NCBI RefSeq assembly: GCF_033807715.1
Contig: NC_084590.1
Span: 5,013,593 to 5,077,592 of the forward strand
Source: Cololabis saira
Taxonomy: Eukaryota > Chordata > Actinopteri > Beloniformes > Belonidae
Direction: 5' to 3'
Length of the DNA stretch: 64,000 nt
Below are positions 48,334 to 60,902 of this stretch, piece after piece (position 1 is the first letter of the stretch; the number at the start of each line of letters is the position of its first letter). A program made the translations under genes and the position numbers. The notes below the pieces were generated by a model, which saw nothing but the letters and a program-made list of their open reading frames with translations, did no database searches and was not told where the DNA came from.

Positions 48334-48466
48334 GACAGAAAAATCAAGTAAAAAAAAAAACAGAAGACGGATTTCAGAAAAACAACTAACAGAGAAGTAA
48401 ATAATCAATGCTTAGAGGAAACGAGAACAATCTCTAGAAGATTGAAAACAAAAGGAAACCAATCAT
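48334..48466 (+). repeat. ~133-bp direct repeat flanking a TTCC array, left copy
   Basis: GACAGAAAAATCAAGTAAAA through AAACCAATCAT recurs at 49239-49377, differing mainly in the length of an A run. The TTCC array lies between the copies. Confidence 0.95.
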
Positions 48467-49186
48467 CCTTCCTTGCTTCCTTCCTTCCTTGCTTCCTTCC
48501 TTCCTTCCTTCCTTCCTTCCTTCCTTCCTTCCTTCCTTCCTTCCTTCCTTCTTTCCTCCCTTCTTTTCACCCTTCCTTCCTTCCTTCCTTCCTTCCTTCT
48601 TTCCTCCCTTCTTTTCACCCTTCATTCCTTCCTTCCTTCCTTATTTTCTCAATTCCTTCCATCCTTCCTTCCTTCCTTCCTTATTTTCTCAATTCCTTCC
48701 ATCCTTCCTTCCTTCCTTATTTTCTCAATTCCTTCCATCCTTCCTTCCTTCCTTCCTTCCTTCTTTCCTCCCTTCTTTTCACCCTTCCTTCCTTCCTTCC
48801 TTCCTTCCTTCCTTCCTTCCTTCCTTATTTTCTCAATTCCTTCCATCCTTCCTTCCTTCCCTCCTTCCTTCCTTATTTTCTCAATTCCTTCCTTCCTTCC
48901 TTCCTTCCTTCCTTCCTTCCTTCCTTCCTTCCTTCCTTCCTTCCTTATTTTCTCAATTCCTTCCTTCCTTCCTTCCTTCCTTCCTTCCTTCCTTCCTTCC
49001 TTCTTTCCTCCCTCCCTTCCTTCCTCCCTTCCTTCCTTCCTTCCTTCCTTCCTTCCTCCCTTCCTTCCTTCCTTCCTTCCTTCCTTCCTTCCTTCCTTCC
49101 TTCCTTCCTTCCTTCCTTCCTTCCTTCCTTCTTTGCTCCCTTCTTCCCTTCCTCCTTCCTTGACCTGAGGACAGCACCAGGGGTAA
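48467..49186. mobile_element. (TTCC)n array ending in a TTAA-element right terminus
   Basis: About 690 bp of TTCC repeats with recurrent TTATTTTCTCAATTCCTTCC and TTCTTTCCTCCCTTCTTTTC blocks. It ends TTGACCTGAGGACAGCACCA then GGGGTAA, the mutated right terminus. The left terminus is absent: the array begins right after the direct repeat. Confidence 0.8.
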
Positions 49187-49230
49187 CCCGGCGGGGAGAG
49201 TAGTTGTGATTGGCGAGGCCTGAGTGCAGC
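49183..49230 (+). repeat. Shared flank of two TTCC elements, copy 2
   Basis: GGTAACCCGGCGGGGAGAGT then AGTTGTGATTGGCG and TGAGTGCAGC match 44641-44690 with a few changes, then break off before the 12-bp minisatellite seen there. Confidence 0.8.
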
Positions 49231-49238
49231 ATTTTGCA

Positions 49239-49377
49239 GACAGAAAAATCAAGTAAAAAAAAAAAAAAAACCAGAAGACGGATCTCAGAAAGACAACTAA
49301 CAGAGAAGTAAATAATCAATGCTTAGAGGAAACGAGAACAATCTCTAGAAGAGTGAAAACAAAAGGAAACCAATCAT
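49239..49377 (+). repeat. ~139-bp direct repeat flanking a TTCC array, right copy
   Basis: See 48334-48466. The only larger difference is a longer A run (about 16 versus 11). Confidence 0.95.
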
Positions 49378-50152
49378 TACATTTTTTGGTATATACTGTA
49401 GATATTATTATTACAACAACAATGTATGTATATATATAGTTTTGTATCACACTAATGTTCTGTATCTTTCGATTATATTGGATTTATTCGTCGTTTTAAA
49501 TGTATTTATTGAACTACAGTTTTTTAATTCATTATTTAAGCTGTTCCATATTTTAACTCCTGTAACCGATATGCATCTTTCTTTAGTATTTATCCTAGTT
49601 TTGGTTCTATTATATTACCATCATAATGCAAATCATCTAATTAGAAACCATTTTTGTCCATAAAGATGTAATTTTATGCTAATTGGTTTATGCTAAGTGG
49701 TTCTAAAAAAAATAAAAATAAACAGGCAAAAAGATTTGTCCGGACACCTTCTGCTTCACTGGAATCTGAACTTCTAATGTTCATGGCATGAGTATAATTC
49801 CCAGCAGGAATTTTGCCCCGGGGATTTTTACACATTTGACTGACGGATACAGTATGCTGCGTTCCAGACGTACCAGTTGTTTTATTATTTTGTTTTGCAT
49901 GTGTTTAATAAATTACTGGCGTTGTATTTCTAGCCACAGACTCACGGCGGTGATTCGTTTTACCCTAATCAAAGCAGACAGCAAGACGAGATCTGAACCC
50001 GGTGATTTCACAATAGCAGCGTTACGATGACTCTCACAAAGACACGGAATATTGACACAAGTACAATGAGGAACGTTGGTATGGCGAGCAAGAAAGACGT
50101 AAGAAAGCTTCGCTCCTCAGATGTGGCCTGTTTGTTAGGGGTTAGGTTGTGC
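49378..50152. other. Unique AT-rich sequence
   Basis: No gene recognised. Confidence 0.45.
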
Positions 50153-51227
50153 CCAGTACTGGAATTGTAAAATAAATCAGGGGGGATGGTGGATTTGATC
50201 ATATGGGGACAGATAATTTGTGCTGATTACAAATAATATATTACAAATAATAGCAGTGACCAAAACACCTGCAGAAATACTGCAGGAATGACATAGCAGC
50301 AGTTAAATGCAGCCTTCTGTAAGCTTTAAATATCCACTGGGCTTACATCAAATACATCAAAACACAACAATAAAAAACACTTTTCTGAACATATCAATAT
50401 GACTCTGTCCTTTCTGTCCTTCACAGGATAAGGAAAATGGATCACTGCAAAAACTCACAATCTTAACAAGAATATTTGTCTTATTTCTAGTTAAAATGTC
50501 TCATTTTAGTAAAAAAAATTTCATCACATTTAAAATAAGACTCATCACTGGAAAAAACAACAATTTTCACCTGTTTAAAGTAAATTTTCACTTGAAATAA
50601 GTAGAAAAATCTGCCAGTGGAACAAGATTTTTTTGCTTGTAATAAGAAGATAAATCTTGTCCCACTGGCAGATTTTTCTACTTATTTCAAGTGAAAATTT
50701 ACTTGAAACAGGTGAAAATTGTCAAATAAGTTATTTTTCTGGTGTTATTTTTCTGGTGATGACTCTAAATGTTGAAATAGCAGTAAAACCACATTCATTG
50801 ATGAAATGACATAACGGATGGAAAGGAGGGATGGCAGTTTTACATGGGGGATGATTTGGACCGTTTTTATTTCAGGGAGGGATGATTTGGACCGTTTTTA
50901 TTTCAGGGAGGGATGATTTGGACCGTTTTTATTTCGGGGGGGGATGATTTGGACCGTTTTTATTTCAGGGTGGGATGATTTGGACCGTTTTTATTTCAGG
51001 GTGGATGATTTGGACCGTTTTTATTTCAGGGTGGGATGATTTGGACCGTTTTTATTTCAGGGTGGATGATTTGGACCGTTTTTATTTCAGGGGGGATGAT
51101 TTGGACCGTTTTTATTTCAGGGGGGGATGATTTGGACCGTTTTTATTTCAGGGGGGGATGATTTGGACCGTTTTTATTTCAGGGGGGGGATGCCGTCCCC
51201 CCTCATCCCCCTCAACTCCAGTACTGG
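50153..51227. mobile_element. CAGTACTGGAGTTG-type DNA element, copy 2, with expanded 30-bp repeat
   Basis: Ends CCAGTACTGGAATTG and CAACTCCAGTACTGG. The body is nearly identical to 22557-23329, including the 37-bp-arm hairpin (50584-50620 with 50662-50698). Near the right end the GATGATTTGGACCG / TTTTTATTTCAGG unit is repeated eleven times (about 50847-51183) in 30-31-bp steps. Confidence 0.9.
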
Positions 51228-52210
<983 letters not shown>

Positions 52211-53216
52211 TAAAGGGTCTGCATTGACGTCACTTCCCCACCTACGCCCCCTTACTCACACTGAGTGGTAAAACATCAGCAAAAACAGTGGTTAATATTT
52301 GGTACAGTTACCCCAAGAACCAGTGGTCCATGGACATTAATATTTGGTACAGTTACCAAGAACCAGTGGTCCATGGACATTAATATTTGGTACAGTTACC
52401 AAGAACCAGTGGTCCATGGACATTAATATTTGGTACAGTTACCAAGAACCAGTGGTCCATGGACATTAATATTTGGTACAGTTACCAAGAACCAGTGGTT
52501 CATGGACATTAATATTTGGTACAGTTACCAAGAACCAGTGGTCCATGGACATTAATATTTGGCCATGAATCCAGTTTCCTGATATTTATATGTACTTAAT
52601 TTCTACGCCGGGGAAATACATGAAGCAAAGCTTGAAGGCTTACAAAAGTCTTGACGCTTGGTCCGACTTCAAGGCAGGATTTGTTGTAGAAATTAAAGTG
52701 ATGAGGACACTGAACTTTATGATTTGACCGTTTAACGTTAGCTACCCAAAAATCCAACATTACCTGATACAAAATGGGAACCGCAAATCCACGTTTCGGT
52801 GCCTGGAATCCAGTTGTTTCTGTGAATTACAGCAATCCATTTGTCTCTCTTAAGCTTATTTTTTGGCAGTCTGTAAAACGATAACTCCGATTTCTTGCTG
52901 AATCTATGAGTACAGTTGATCGCACAACAGCTCTTTCCCATTTTAGACGTTTTCCATTTTCCAGAAAGTTTACGCTGCCACTCAGTCTTTCTGCCACTCA
53001 GTCTTTCTGTCACTCAGTCTTTCTGCCACTCAGTCTTTCTGACACTCAGTCTTTCTGACACTCAGTCTTTCTGACACTCAGTCTTTCTGACACTCAGTCT
53101 TTCTGACACTCAGTCTTTCTGACACTCAGACTTTCTGCCACTCAGTCTTTCTGACACTCAGTGGACTTAAACCTCTGAGAAGTCTCATCTGTGACGTCAT
53201 GAACATTCCCTCTATA
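52211..53216 (-). mobile_element. THAP-exon non-autonomous DNA transposon, copy D
   Basis: The end at 52211 reads TAAAGGGTCTGCATTGACGT (three changes from TATAGAGGG); the other is GTCATGAACATTCCCTCTATA less its first bases. TGACGTCA is intact at both ends. It holds about six 43-bp units (52290-52562), the THAP exon (minus strand) and an expanded block of about twelve 16-bp CACTCAGTCTTTCTGA units (52979-53163). Confidence 0.9.
52738..52941 (-). CDS. THAP zinc-finger first exon, copy D
   Basis: The frame starts at ATG 52941 and encodes 67 residues beginning MGKSCCAINC, with CGSH at residues 53-56. It differs from copy A by three or so substitutions (P for L26, V for A38, G for D47). The donor AG|GTAATG is intact. 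The upstream side runs into the expanded 16-bp repeats, so a promoter, if any, would lie in or beyond them. Confidence 0.7.
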   Translation of the reverse strand: MGKSCCAINCTHRFSKKSELSFYRLPKNKLKRDKWIAVIHRNNWIPGTETWICGSHFVSGNVGFLGS

Positions 53217-54083
53217 GAGGAATCCTTGGCACATAACAAAACTGATGTCAGACCTCTGATCACTGAATCACGACAGTTTTCACAGGCCTTTGTCATATCC
53301 CATCATAGACAATGTTGCCTTCTTCTTTTTTCTTTCCCGACATCCAAACATGTTGGCTGGAAAGTATTTTCAGATTATATTGCGTTCACTTATGTCTCAT
53401 TTTTCAACACGTAACAATGAGAGGAGTCGGCTGAGAACAAGAGACTGTCGGGGCTGTAAGGGATCACAAATAATCTGTGGTCTGCCCACATCGCTCCCTG
53501 GTGGCTTTTTCTGACGAAAAAGAAAACCAAAAAAGTTTGGAACAGCGTTGCCAGTTGTGAGTGGCAAGTGGTCGTGGTGAATCACTTGAAAAGTTTCCTG
53601 TGTTTCGGCTTCTGCAACGGGGACAAAGGTGAATGCAGAAATACAATGGAACCTCTTTAAACTTAACAATGACGTTTTGACCAAACAGAGACCTCAAGCC
53701 TACTGCCGAGAACACACGGGTGAGTTCTGGCTATCTGTGCCAAAACCCCAACCTGAAACCGCTGGAATATCTCATGACAAAATTAGAATGAGTGCAGATC
53801 AATACTTCCCATCCAACCTGGATGAAACTGGACATTTATTGTGAGAAGAATCAGAGCATTTTCCAGTGAAAAGAAAGAGAAAAGAAAAAAAAGTGTCTTG
53901 TATTGTTTTATGTAAAGTTCTTTAAAAAGTACCTCTTGCATCAAAGAAGAAAATGTAATTCCCTACTTAAATTCAAAGTGATGTTAGCCTTTTTACAATA
54001 TATACGTAATTCTTTTGAAGCCATTAGAAAAAAGTAAAATCTAAAGGTCTAAAGAGTTAACGAAACTTAAATGGGATGTAGTT
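53217..54083. other. Unique sequence
   Basis: No exon or repeat recognised. Confidence 0.45.
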
Positions 54084-54875
54084 TTAACCCTTGTGCTGTC
54101 TTCGGGTCAAGGAAGGAGGAAGGGAGGAAAGAAGGAAGGAAGAATGAAAAGAAAGGAGGGAGGGAGGGAGGGAGGGAGGGAGGGAGGAAGGAAGGAAGGA
54201 AGGAAGGAAGGAAGGAAGGAAGGAAGGAAGGAAGGAAGGAAGGAAGGAAGGAAGGAAGGAAGGAAGGAAGGAAGGAAGGAAGGAAGGAAGGAAGGAAGGA
54301 AGGAAGGAAGGAAGGAAGGAAGGAAGGAAGGAAGGAAGGAAGGAAGGAAGGAAGGAAGGAAGGGAGGGAGGGAGGGAGGGAGGGAGGGAGGGAGGGGGGA
54401 GGGAGGGAGGGAGGGAGGGAGGAAGGAAGGAAGGAAGGGAAAAAAGAAGGAAGGAAGGAAGGAATGAAGGGAAAAAACAAGGAAGGAAGGAAGGATGGAA
54501 GGAAGGGAAAAAAGAAGGAAGGAAGGGAGAAAACAGGAAGGGAAGAAGGAAGGAGAGAGCAGGAGGAAGGAAGGAAGGAAGGAAGGAAGGATGGAAGGAA
54601 GGAAGGAAGGAAGGAAGGAAGGAAGGAAGGAAGGAAGGAAGGAAGGAAGGAAGGAAGGAAGGAAGGAAGGAAGGAAGGAAGGAAGGATGGAAGGAAGGGA
54701 AAAAAGAAGGAAGGAAGGAAGGAAGGAAGGAAGGAAGGAAGGAAGGAAGGAAGGAAGGAAGGAAGGAAGGAAGGAAGGAAGGAAGGAAGGAAGGAAGGAA
54801 GGAAGGAGGAGAGAGCAGGAGGAAAGAAGGACAGGAGAATGAGGTCATTTTGACCCAATGACAGTACCAGGTTAA
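54084..54875. mobile_element. TTAA-bounded element carrying a (GGAA)n array, copy 4, inverted
   Basis: Left end TTAACCCTTGTGCTGTCTTC then GGGTCAA; right end TTTTGACCCAATGACAGTAC then CAGGTTAA. Here the purine strand of the array is on the plus strand, so the element is inverted relative to the others. About 700 bp of GGAA repeats with GGGA and GAAAA variants. Confidence 0.85.
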
Positions 54876-55746
54876 CAGGACTGATATGATAAATGATGTG
54901 ATAGTATGTGTTTAACTTAGATGTGTTTAATGGTGGTGTAAATGCCCCAAGAGCAGGGTGAAGTGTCTCTGCGGTGCAGGATATGTTCAGATATGTTCAG
55001 ATATGTCCAGATATGTTCACATGTGTTCTGACGGGGGGAATGTGCGTGTCTGTACGTTTCTGACGTCCCTGTCAACGGTTAACCTCTAAAATGCCGTCAG
55101 AGACGTGTTGTGCGTAACACCCCCCCACGCCGCCAGGAGCCCCACAGCCATTGTTTCTCCAGCAGCAGGGCACATGCTCGATTACCAGTTATGGAGCATT
55201 ATCAGCCTCCGTGTGCTAGCGCACGTGTTTGCGTGTGTGTGTGTGTGTGTGTTTGCATGTGTGTGTTTGTGCAGACATGCTCTCAGCTGAGGGAGCTGGT
55301 TCACGGGCCGGTCAGAGCCCCCTTATTTCCTTTTAATTGACTTAAGATGGGCAAACAAGACCTAAGCGAGCACACGGTACCCATTACACTCACACACGAG
55401 AAGCACATCGGGCCAAGACGCACACTAATGAAGCACACATAGTGACACACATATATAGCCGCAATTGCCCCTGCATGTATTAGCTGCTTTTACAGTTCCG
55501 TCAGGCTAAATGAGGGAGCTGTGTTTTCCCAGTCAGCACTGCTGCCTTCCAGTTGCCTGCAGCTCTGCCAGAACTCATTCGCACTATGTAATCTTTTTCC
55601 TGGGCTTGCTGTGCAGGATCCACCTCCACCGCTCGCATGTGCTCCCTGATATGGTCCCATTCAGGGACGTACTACCTAGAAGTCCTTGTTAGTATGTTAT
55701 TGTTCCCATTTTATCACCCAGTGCTCCTACCTAATAACGCTTTCCC
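54876..55746. other. Unique sequence, possible conserved block
   Basis: A short (TG)n lies at 55232-55268. 55130-55640 is otherwise repeat-free (GCTCGATTACCAGTTATGGA) and might be conserved non-coding DNA. Confidence 0.3.
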
Positions 55747-56297
55747 ACTAGTACCTACTAGGCTCCACTCCACTCGGTTTGGTTCTTTTCCACCAGGGGT
55801 CTAACGTGCCGAGTAGATACTTTTCTCTATCTATTCTGCCGAGGTTCTAAGCTGCTGAGTCGGCTGTATCTGACATCATCACACTACAGGACACCGATTG
55901 GTCGGGGGGTTGGAGTCAGACGTCTGAGTCAGGAGGAAAAAAATCACAGAAAGAGACTGACGGATTCTTGTTCATTTTATTCCACTAGCAATGGCAGCAA
56001 AAGTCTGTTTGATCCAACTCTGAGGTGCAGATGTTCATAAACCTGGTGCCTGAGACAAACAAACAAACAAAAAAAAAAGCGTTGCCACATTTTTTAACTT
56101 GGTATGGAACACAAGCCACAGATCCAGCAGCACATCTATCATCTCCTCCAGGTTCTACATCTTTAGTGTTGTTGTCTTCTCCGTTTAGATACACAATCAA
56201 ATACGTCACAGCAGCTTCTCCAACCTCCTACTTCTGATCTGGGTATCAAAAATAAACGAGGGCAAGGCGAGTGGAGTCGGGCTGAGTAAATACTAGT
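55747..56297. mobile_element. CTAGTACCTACT-type DNA element
   Basis: The left end ACTAGTACCTACTAGGCTCC then ACTCCACTCGG mirrors the right end CGAGTGGAGTCGGGCTGAGT then AAATACTAGT. No transposase. A truncated copy lies at 23439-23637. Its right end abuts the next element without a gap. Confidence 0.75.
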
Positions 56298-56711
56298 ATG
56301 CACTTTGAGAAAAGAGTCGAAATGTCGAGAAAAAAGTTTAAATAGCGAGAAAAAAGTCGAAATGTCGAGAAAAAAGTTGAAATTTTGAGAAAAAAGTCGA
56401 AATGATGAGAAAAAAGTTGAAATTTCGAGATTAATGTTGAAATACAATTTGAGAAAAAGTTGAAATGTTGAGAAAAAAGTCAAATTTCGTGAATAAAGTT
56501 GAAATGTTGAGAAAAAAAGGGAAATGTCGACATTATTCTTATTTCAACATTAATTTCGACAGTTCGACTTTTTTCTCAATATTTCAACTTTTTTCTCGAC
56601 ATATCTCTCTCGCTTATACAAGACTTTTCACTTTTTGCGGGTCCAGACATATTTTTTTTTGTGTTTTTGGTCCAATATGGCTCTTTCAACATTTTGGGTT
56701 GCCGACCCCTG
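56298..56711. mobile_element. Chimeric element: MITE-like left part, hAT right end
   Basis: The left part (ATGCACTTTGAGAAAAGAGT, then GTCGAAATGTCGAG repeats and a GAGATTAATGTTGAAATAC word) matches the core of 46834-47171. The right part (ACAAGACTTTTCACTTTTTG, then CCAATATGGCTCTTTC and GGGTTGCCGACCCCTG) is the inverse of the left end of the hAT at 57580. The two families join inside the shared 20-bp repeat. Confidence 0.7.
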
Positions 56712-57333
56712 GGCTAGAAAGACTTTACATGAACACTCTTTCAGTCATGTATATGCAGTCAGACTATCCATATCCCACCTCTCTCTCCGTCTCTCCTACC
56801 GTGGATGTGCATGCTGAGGAAAAAACCAGTGTACTAACAAGAATACAAGCATCCCTATTTTGCCTGCTAAGATTTGAATTCGACTTTTTTGTTTTATTTT
56901 CTATTTGTCTCCTGCAGGTTATGCCAAAAAAAAAGAAGCTCCTCGCTCGGCCAATTACCATTTTTGTTAGTTTTGTTTATTTTCCTCACTGGCATGCATC
57001 ATTTCCATTTTCTGTTCCCCCTGCGTCCTTCCATCCTGCCATCCACCCTCCCCCTCCCCCTCACTGTCCAGTCATTGTTTTATCATTGATATGTGTGACA
57101 GAAGAGGAGGAGGAGGAGGAGGAGTGGAAGGAGGAAGAGAGGAAGATGACCAGCTTTCTACATGTCTGTCTTTTTTTTCTTGCCTGCTAATTCTTTTTAA
57201 AGGTATGGTGTCATATATGTTTGTAATGATGGATTCCACAAGTGTTGTGAAGGCAGCAACACACCTGCAGTAATTCCACCTGTTACTCCCGTGTGGAGGG
57301 GAATTTAACCGAGCTTGTCGTGCATGTCGTCAC
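56712..57333. other. Unique sequence
   Basis: A (GAG)n run lies at 57100-57125. Nothing else recognised. Confidence 0.45.
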
Positions 57334-58240
57334 TGACTACGTTTACATGCAGTCAAAATTGGGGTTAAGGTCAATATTCTGGTTACTGAAACATTGGGAA
57401 TAATCTGTTTCTATGTGTGAGCAAACAGGGTTATCCCTGTATACATTAGTGGTGGGGCAAAAAATCAAGATGAAAATCGATGGTTTATATAAAACATGTT
57501 ATTAATGTTCATGCACTTTAATTTGTCCAGCTGTTCAGAGTTTACATTTACAAGCCTAGGAGGCAGTGAGGCTCTATACCAGGGGTCGGCAACCCAAAAT
57601 GTTTTAGAGCCATATTGGACCAAAAACACAAAAAAATGAAAAGTCTTGTATAAGCCTTAGAATGAAAACAAATGGCGAAAGGCGAAATGTCAAGAAAAAA
57701 GTCGAAATGTCGAGAAAAAAGTCGAAATGTCGTGAAAAAAGTCGAAATGTCGAGAAAAAAGTCGAAATATCGAGATTAAAAAAGGAAAAAAGGAAGAAAA
57801 AAAGAGAAAAAAGAAGAAACAATTGAAAAAAAAATTAAGAAAAAAAGAAAAATCTGAGAAAAAAATTAAGAAAAAAAGAGAAAAAAAACAAGAAAAAAAA
57901 ACATTTTTGAAAAAGCTCCAGGAGCCACTAGGGCGGCGCTAAAGAGCCGCATGCGGCTCTAAAGCCGCGGGTTGCCGAACCCTGCACTATACAAATGCAC
58001 TCTCTTTGTACGTTGTATGAAGTTTTGGCATTGAATAAATGCATAACTACAGACGTTTTCCTTTTTATGGGTATTTTTTTCTTTTTCACTTCATGGCTCA
58101 TATTGGGGTTTTTAAAAACCTGAATATGAGCAAATTCCGGTTATTCAAAGGGGTTATTGGTGTTTATATGGTCGTGTGCAACCGGGTTATTGCCAATATT
58201 CCGGTTAGAAAAGGGTTATTGATGCATGGAAACGTAGTCA
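57334..58240. mobile_element. CTACGTTTACATG-type element, copy 3, interrupted
   Basis: The left end (57334-57415, TGACTACGTTTACATGCAGT) and right end (58087-58240, ending GGAAACGTAGTCA) belong to one family but are separated by 671 bp of other DNA, including a hAT (57580-57984). The Myb/SANT exon region is gone. Confidence 0.75.
57580..57984. mobile_element. hAT-like element (CAGGGGTCGGCAACCC)
   Basis: The ends CAGGGGTCGGCAACCC and GGGTTGCCGAACCCTG are inverted repeats, flanked by CTCTATAC (57572-57579) and CACTATAC (57985-57992), an 8-bp TSD with one mismatch. Inside are GAGCCATATTGGACC, the GTCGAAATGTCGAGAAAAAA minisatellite (57680-57775), an A-rich tract and GCCGCATGCGGC near the right end. 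No transposase. Confidence 0.85.
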
Positions 58241-58938
58241 GTGCAGGAAAACGACTCGGTTTCAGTTGTTTTTAAAATCAAAAGTAAAGAATTGTAACTC
58301 CATGAATCCAAAAATAAATAAGAGATTGCTCAACCTTCTTTTAAAAGCCTATTTTCTTGCAAGGAAATAGAAATATGGCAACATTTAAACCGGAAAAGGT
58401 AACGATGGACGTCTCCAAGTCCATTTTTTTATTTATTTGATGTCTGTAAGGATCTGAACGTACAGAACTGGATTATCAACATCCAGAGTTTGGATCCGTA
58501 CAGACGCAACCACAAAAGATTAATTTAGTCAATATACAATATAACACAGGTGTTTTTGTTTTGTTTGTAAATGAATGTATGAATGCTGTCAGATATGTTT
58601 CATATTTCTCCAAACAGAACAGAATGAGATGTTGAGCCATTGAATTTTGACTTATTGTGAACGTTGTGGTGCCAGTTTCCGTGGTGATCTCCAAACGTGT
58701 CTGATCTGTGTAAAAGAGGCAAACGTACAGAGAAAACTCTTCCAAGTTACGTGGTTTCAGTAATGTCTTCATCTTCTTTGCTACTCAGCTATTAAAGACA
58801 CTTAAATGTTATGCCTGAATGAAATAAGTGGAGTGTAATTTGTCCATCTTGTAGTTCCCCAGTAAAAATGAGGTCTGAATATTTCTTAGGAAAAGACAAA
58901 AAAAACATTCAGTGTGACTAGCATCCAGCATCAACATG
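58241..58938. other. Unique sequence
   Basis: No gene recognised. Confidence 0.45.
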
Positions 58939-60902
58939 AATTAAAGCTGCAAGCACCCTTGTGCACGTTCAGGCTGTAGTGGAAGCTTGTATGACTTCAT
59001 GTAGATTCTTCAGGCCTGGACATTTAGCAGATGACACCACCCACGACTCTCTATATCAAACCATTCAAAAGTAATGGCAGAAAGTAGGAACTATCAGATA
59101 TCGACCAATCAGAAGAAGGGGCGGGGCTAAGTTACAGCAATTATGTTCAAGGACTCAATACCGAGTCCCATGACACCACCCACGACTCTCTATGTCAAAC
59201 CATTCTAAAGTTATGGCAGAGAAAAGTATTCTAAGGGGTGCTGTTGAGCCGTTAGGCCACGCCCATTAATGCAAACCATGAAATATCAAATTTATCACCA
59301 GTTTAGGGGGACCTTTTTGCCCCCCTAAACGTGCCCAAAAAGTCACCAAATTTTGCATGCAAGTCAGGCCTGGCGAAAAATTTGATATTTAATGGTTTAC
59401 ATTAATGGGCGTGGCAAAATGGCTCAACAGCGCCCCCCGGAAACCTTTGTGGCTCAAGCCCCACAATACGGTTTGACGTACATGCACGAAAATCGCTACA
59501 CACCTGTATCAGTACACAACTTAAAGAAAAGTATCTTGGCGACATGGCCGAAACCGAACAGGAAGTCAGCCATTTTGAATTAATCGTGTCACTTTGGCGC
59601 AATTTATGCCATTCCTTCGGCAGTTAATTCAGCCCGAACCGTAACGTGCCCCCAAGTGTGTTATACATCAAAATGTGCGTCTCCATCCTCCGACACCACG
59701 CATTGCTTTTCTCTTTCAAAAGCGTTACCGTGGCGACACTAGACGCCAAAAAGCGCGACCACCCTTCATCTGGTTGGTTCAGACCGAAAAAACTTTGTGC
59801 CTCAAGCCCCATAATACGGTTCGACGTACATGAACGAAAATCAGTACACACCTATATCATATCGCAACTTAAAGAAAAGTCTCTTGGCGCCATGGCCGAA
59901 ACCGAACAGGAAGTCGGCCATTTTAAACATTCTGAATTAATCGCGTAATTTTGGAGCAATATGAGCCATTCCTTCGAGAATTAATACGGCCCGAACCGTA
60001 ACGTGCACCCAGGTGTGTTATACATCAAAATGTCTATCCTGCGACTATGCGCATTACTTTTCTCTTTCAAAAGTGTTAACGTGGCGACACTAGACGGCAA
60101 AAAGCGCGCCCCCCTTCATCTGATTGGTCCATATTTGATAGTTCCCCAAAAGTCACCAAATTTTGCATGCAAGGCAGGCCTGGCAATAAATTTGATATGT
60201 TATGGTTAAATTAATGGGCGTGGCAAAATGGCTCAACAGCGCCCCCCGGAAAACTTTGTGCCTCAAGCCCCACAATACGGTTTGACGTACATGCACGAAA
60301 ATCGGTACACACCTGTATCATGTTGCAACTTAAAGAAAAGTCTCTTGGCGCCATGGCCAAAACCGAACAGGAAGTCAGCCATTTTTAATGTATTGTGTAA
60401 TTTTGGCGCAATTTATGCTATTTCTTCGGCAATTAATACAGCCCGAACCGTAACGTGCACCCAGGTGTGTTATACATCAAAATGTGCGTCTTCATCTTGC
60501 GACTACGCGCATTACTTTTCTCTTTCAAAAGTGTTACCGTATAGACTAATTATAGAGAGTCGTGGGTGGTGTCATGGGACTCTGTAATGAGTCCTTGAGC
60601 TTCTTTGGCCTTAATTAGCCCCGCCCCTTCTTCTTATTGGTTGTCCCTTTTTCCTGCTATAACATTTGAATGTTTTGACATAGAGAGTCGTGGGTGGTGT
60701 CATGGGACTCTGTAATGAGTCCTTGACCTTCATTGGCATGAACTAGCCCCGCCCCTTCTTCTGATTGGTTGTCCCTTTTTTCTGCTATAACTTTTGAATG
60801 GTTTGACATAGGAAGTCGTGGGTGGTATCGTTTCTGATATGCTTATGGGGGGCGGTGGCCGTGAGTGCGAGGGCTCGTTCATCGCTGCTTGCAGCTTTAA
60901 TT
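58939..60902. mobile_element. ~2-kb element with AATTAAAGCTGCAAGCA ends and internal triplication
   Basis: The ends AATTAAAGCTGCAAGCA and TGCTTGCAGCTTTAATT are exact inverse copies. Inside are three diverged direct repeats of about 350-380 bp, starting near 59440, 59790 and 60250, each with CACAATACGGTTTGACGTAC-like, CCGAACAGGAAGTC and CCCGAACCGTAACGTGC words. Outside these lie inverted arms with CACCCACGACTCTC (left) and GAGAGTCGTGGGTG (right). Open frames in it are not conserved between units. Confidence 0.75.

Noticed and set aside
56465..57190. 241-codon open frame
   Set aside because: It begins in the GTCGAAATGTCGAG minisatellite, crosses a hAT terminus and ends in GAG repeats, so it is composite and artefactual.
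59392..60587. Open frames beginning MAQQRPPE in two of the internal repeats
   Set aside because: The frame is not kept in all three repeat units, and the peptides resemble no known protein; they reflect repeat similarity only.
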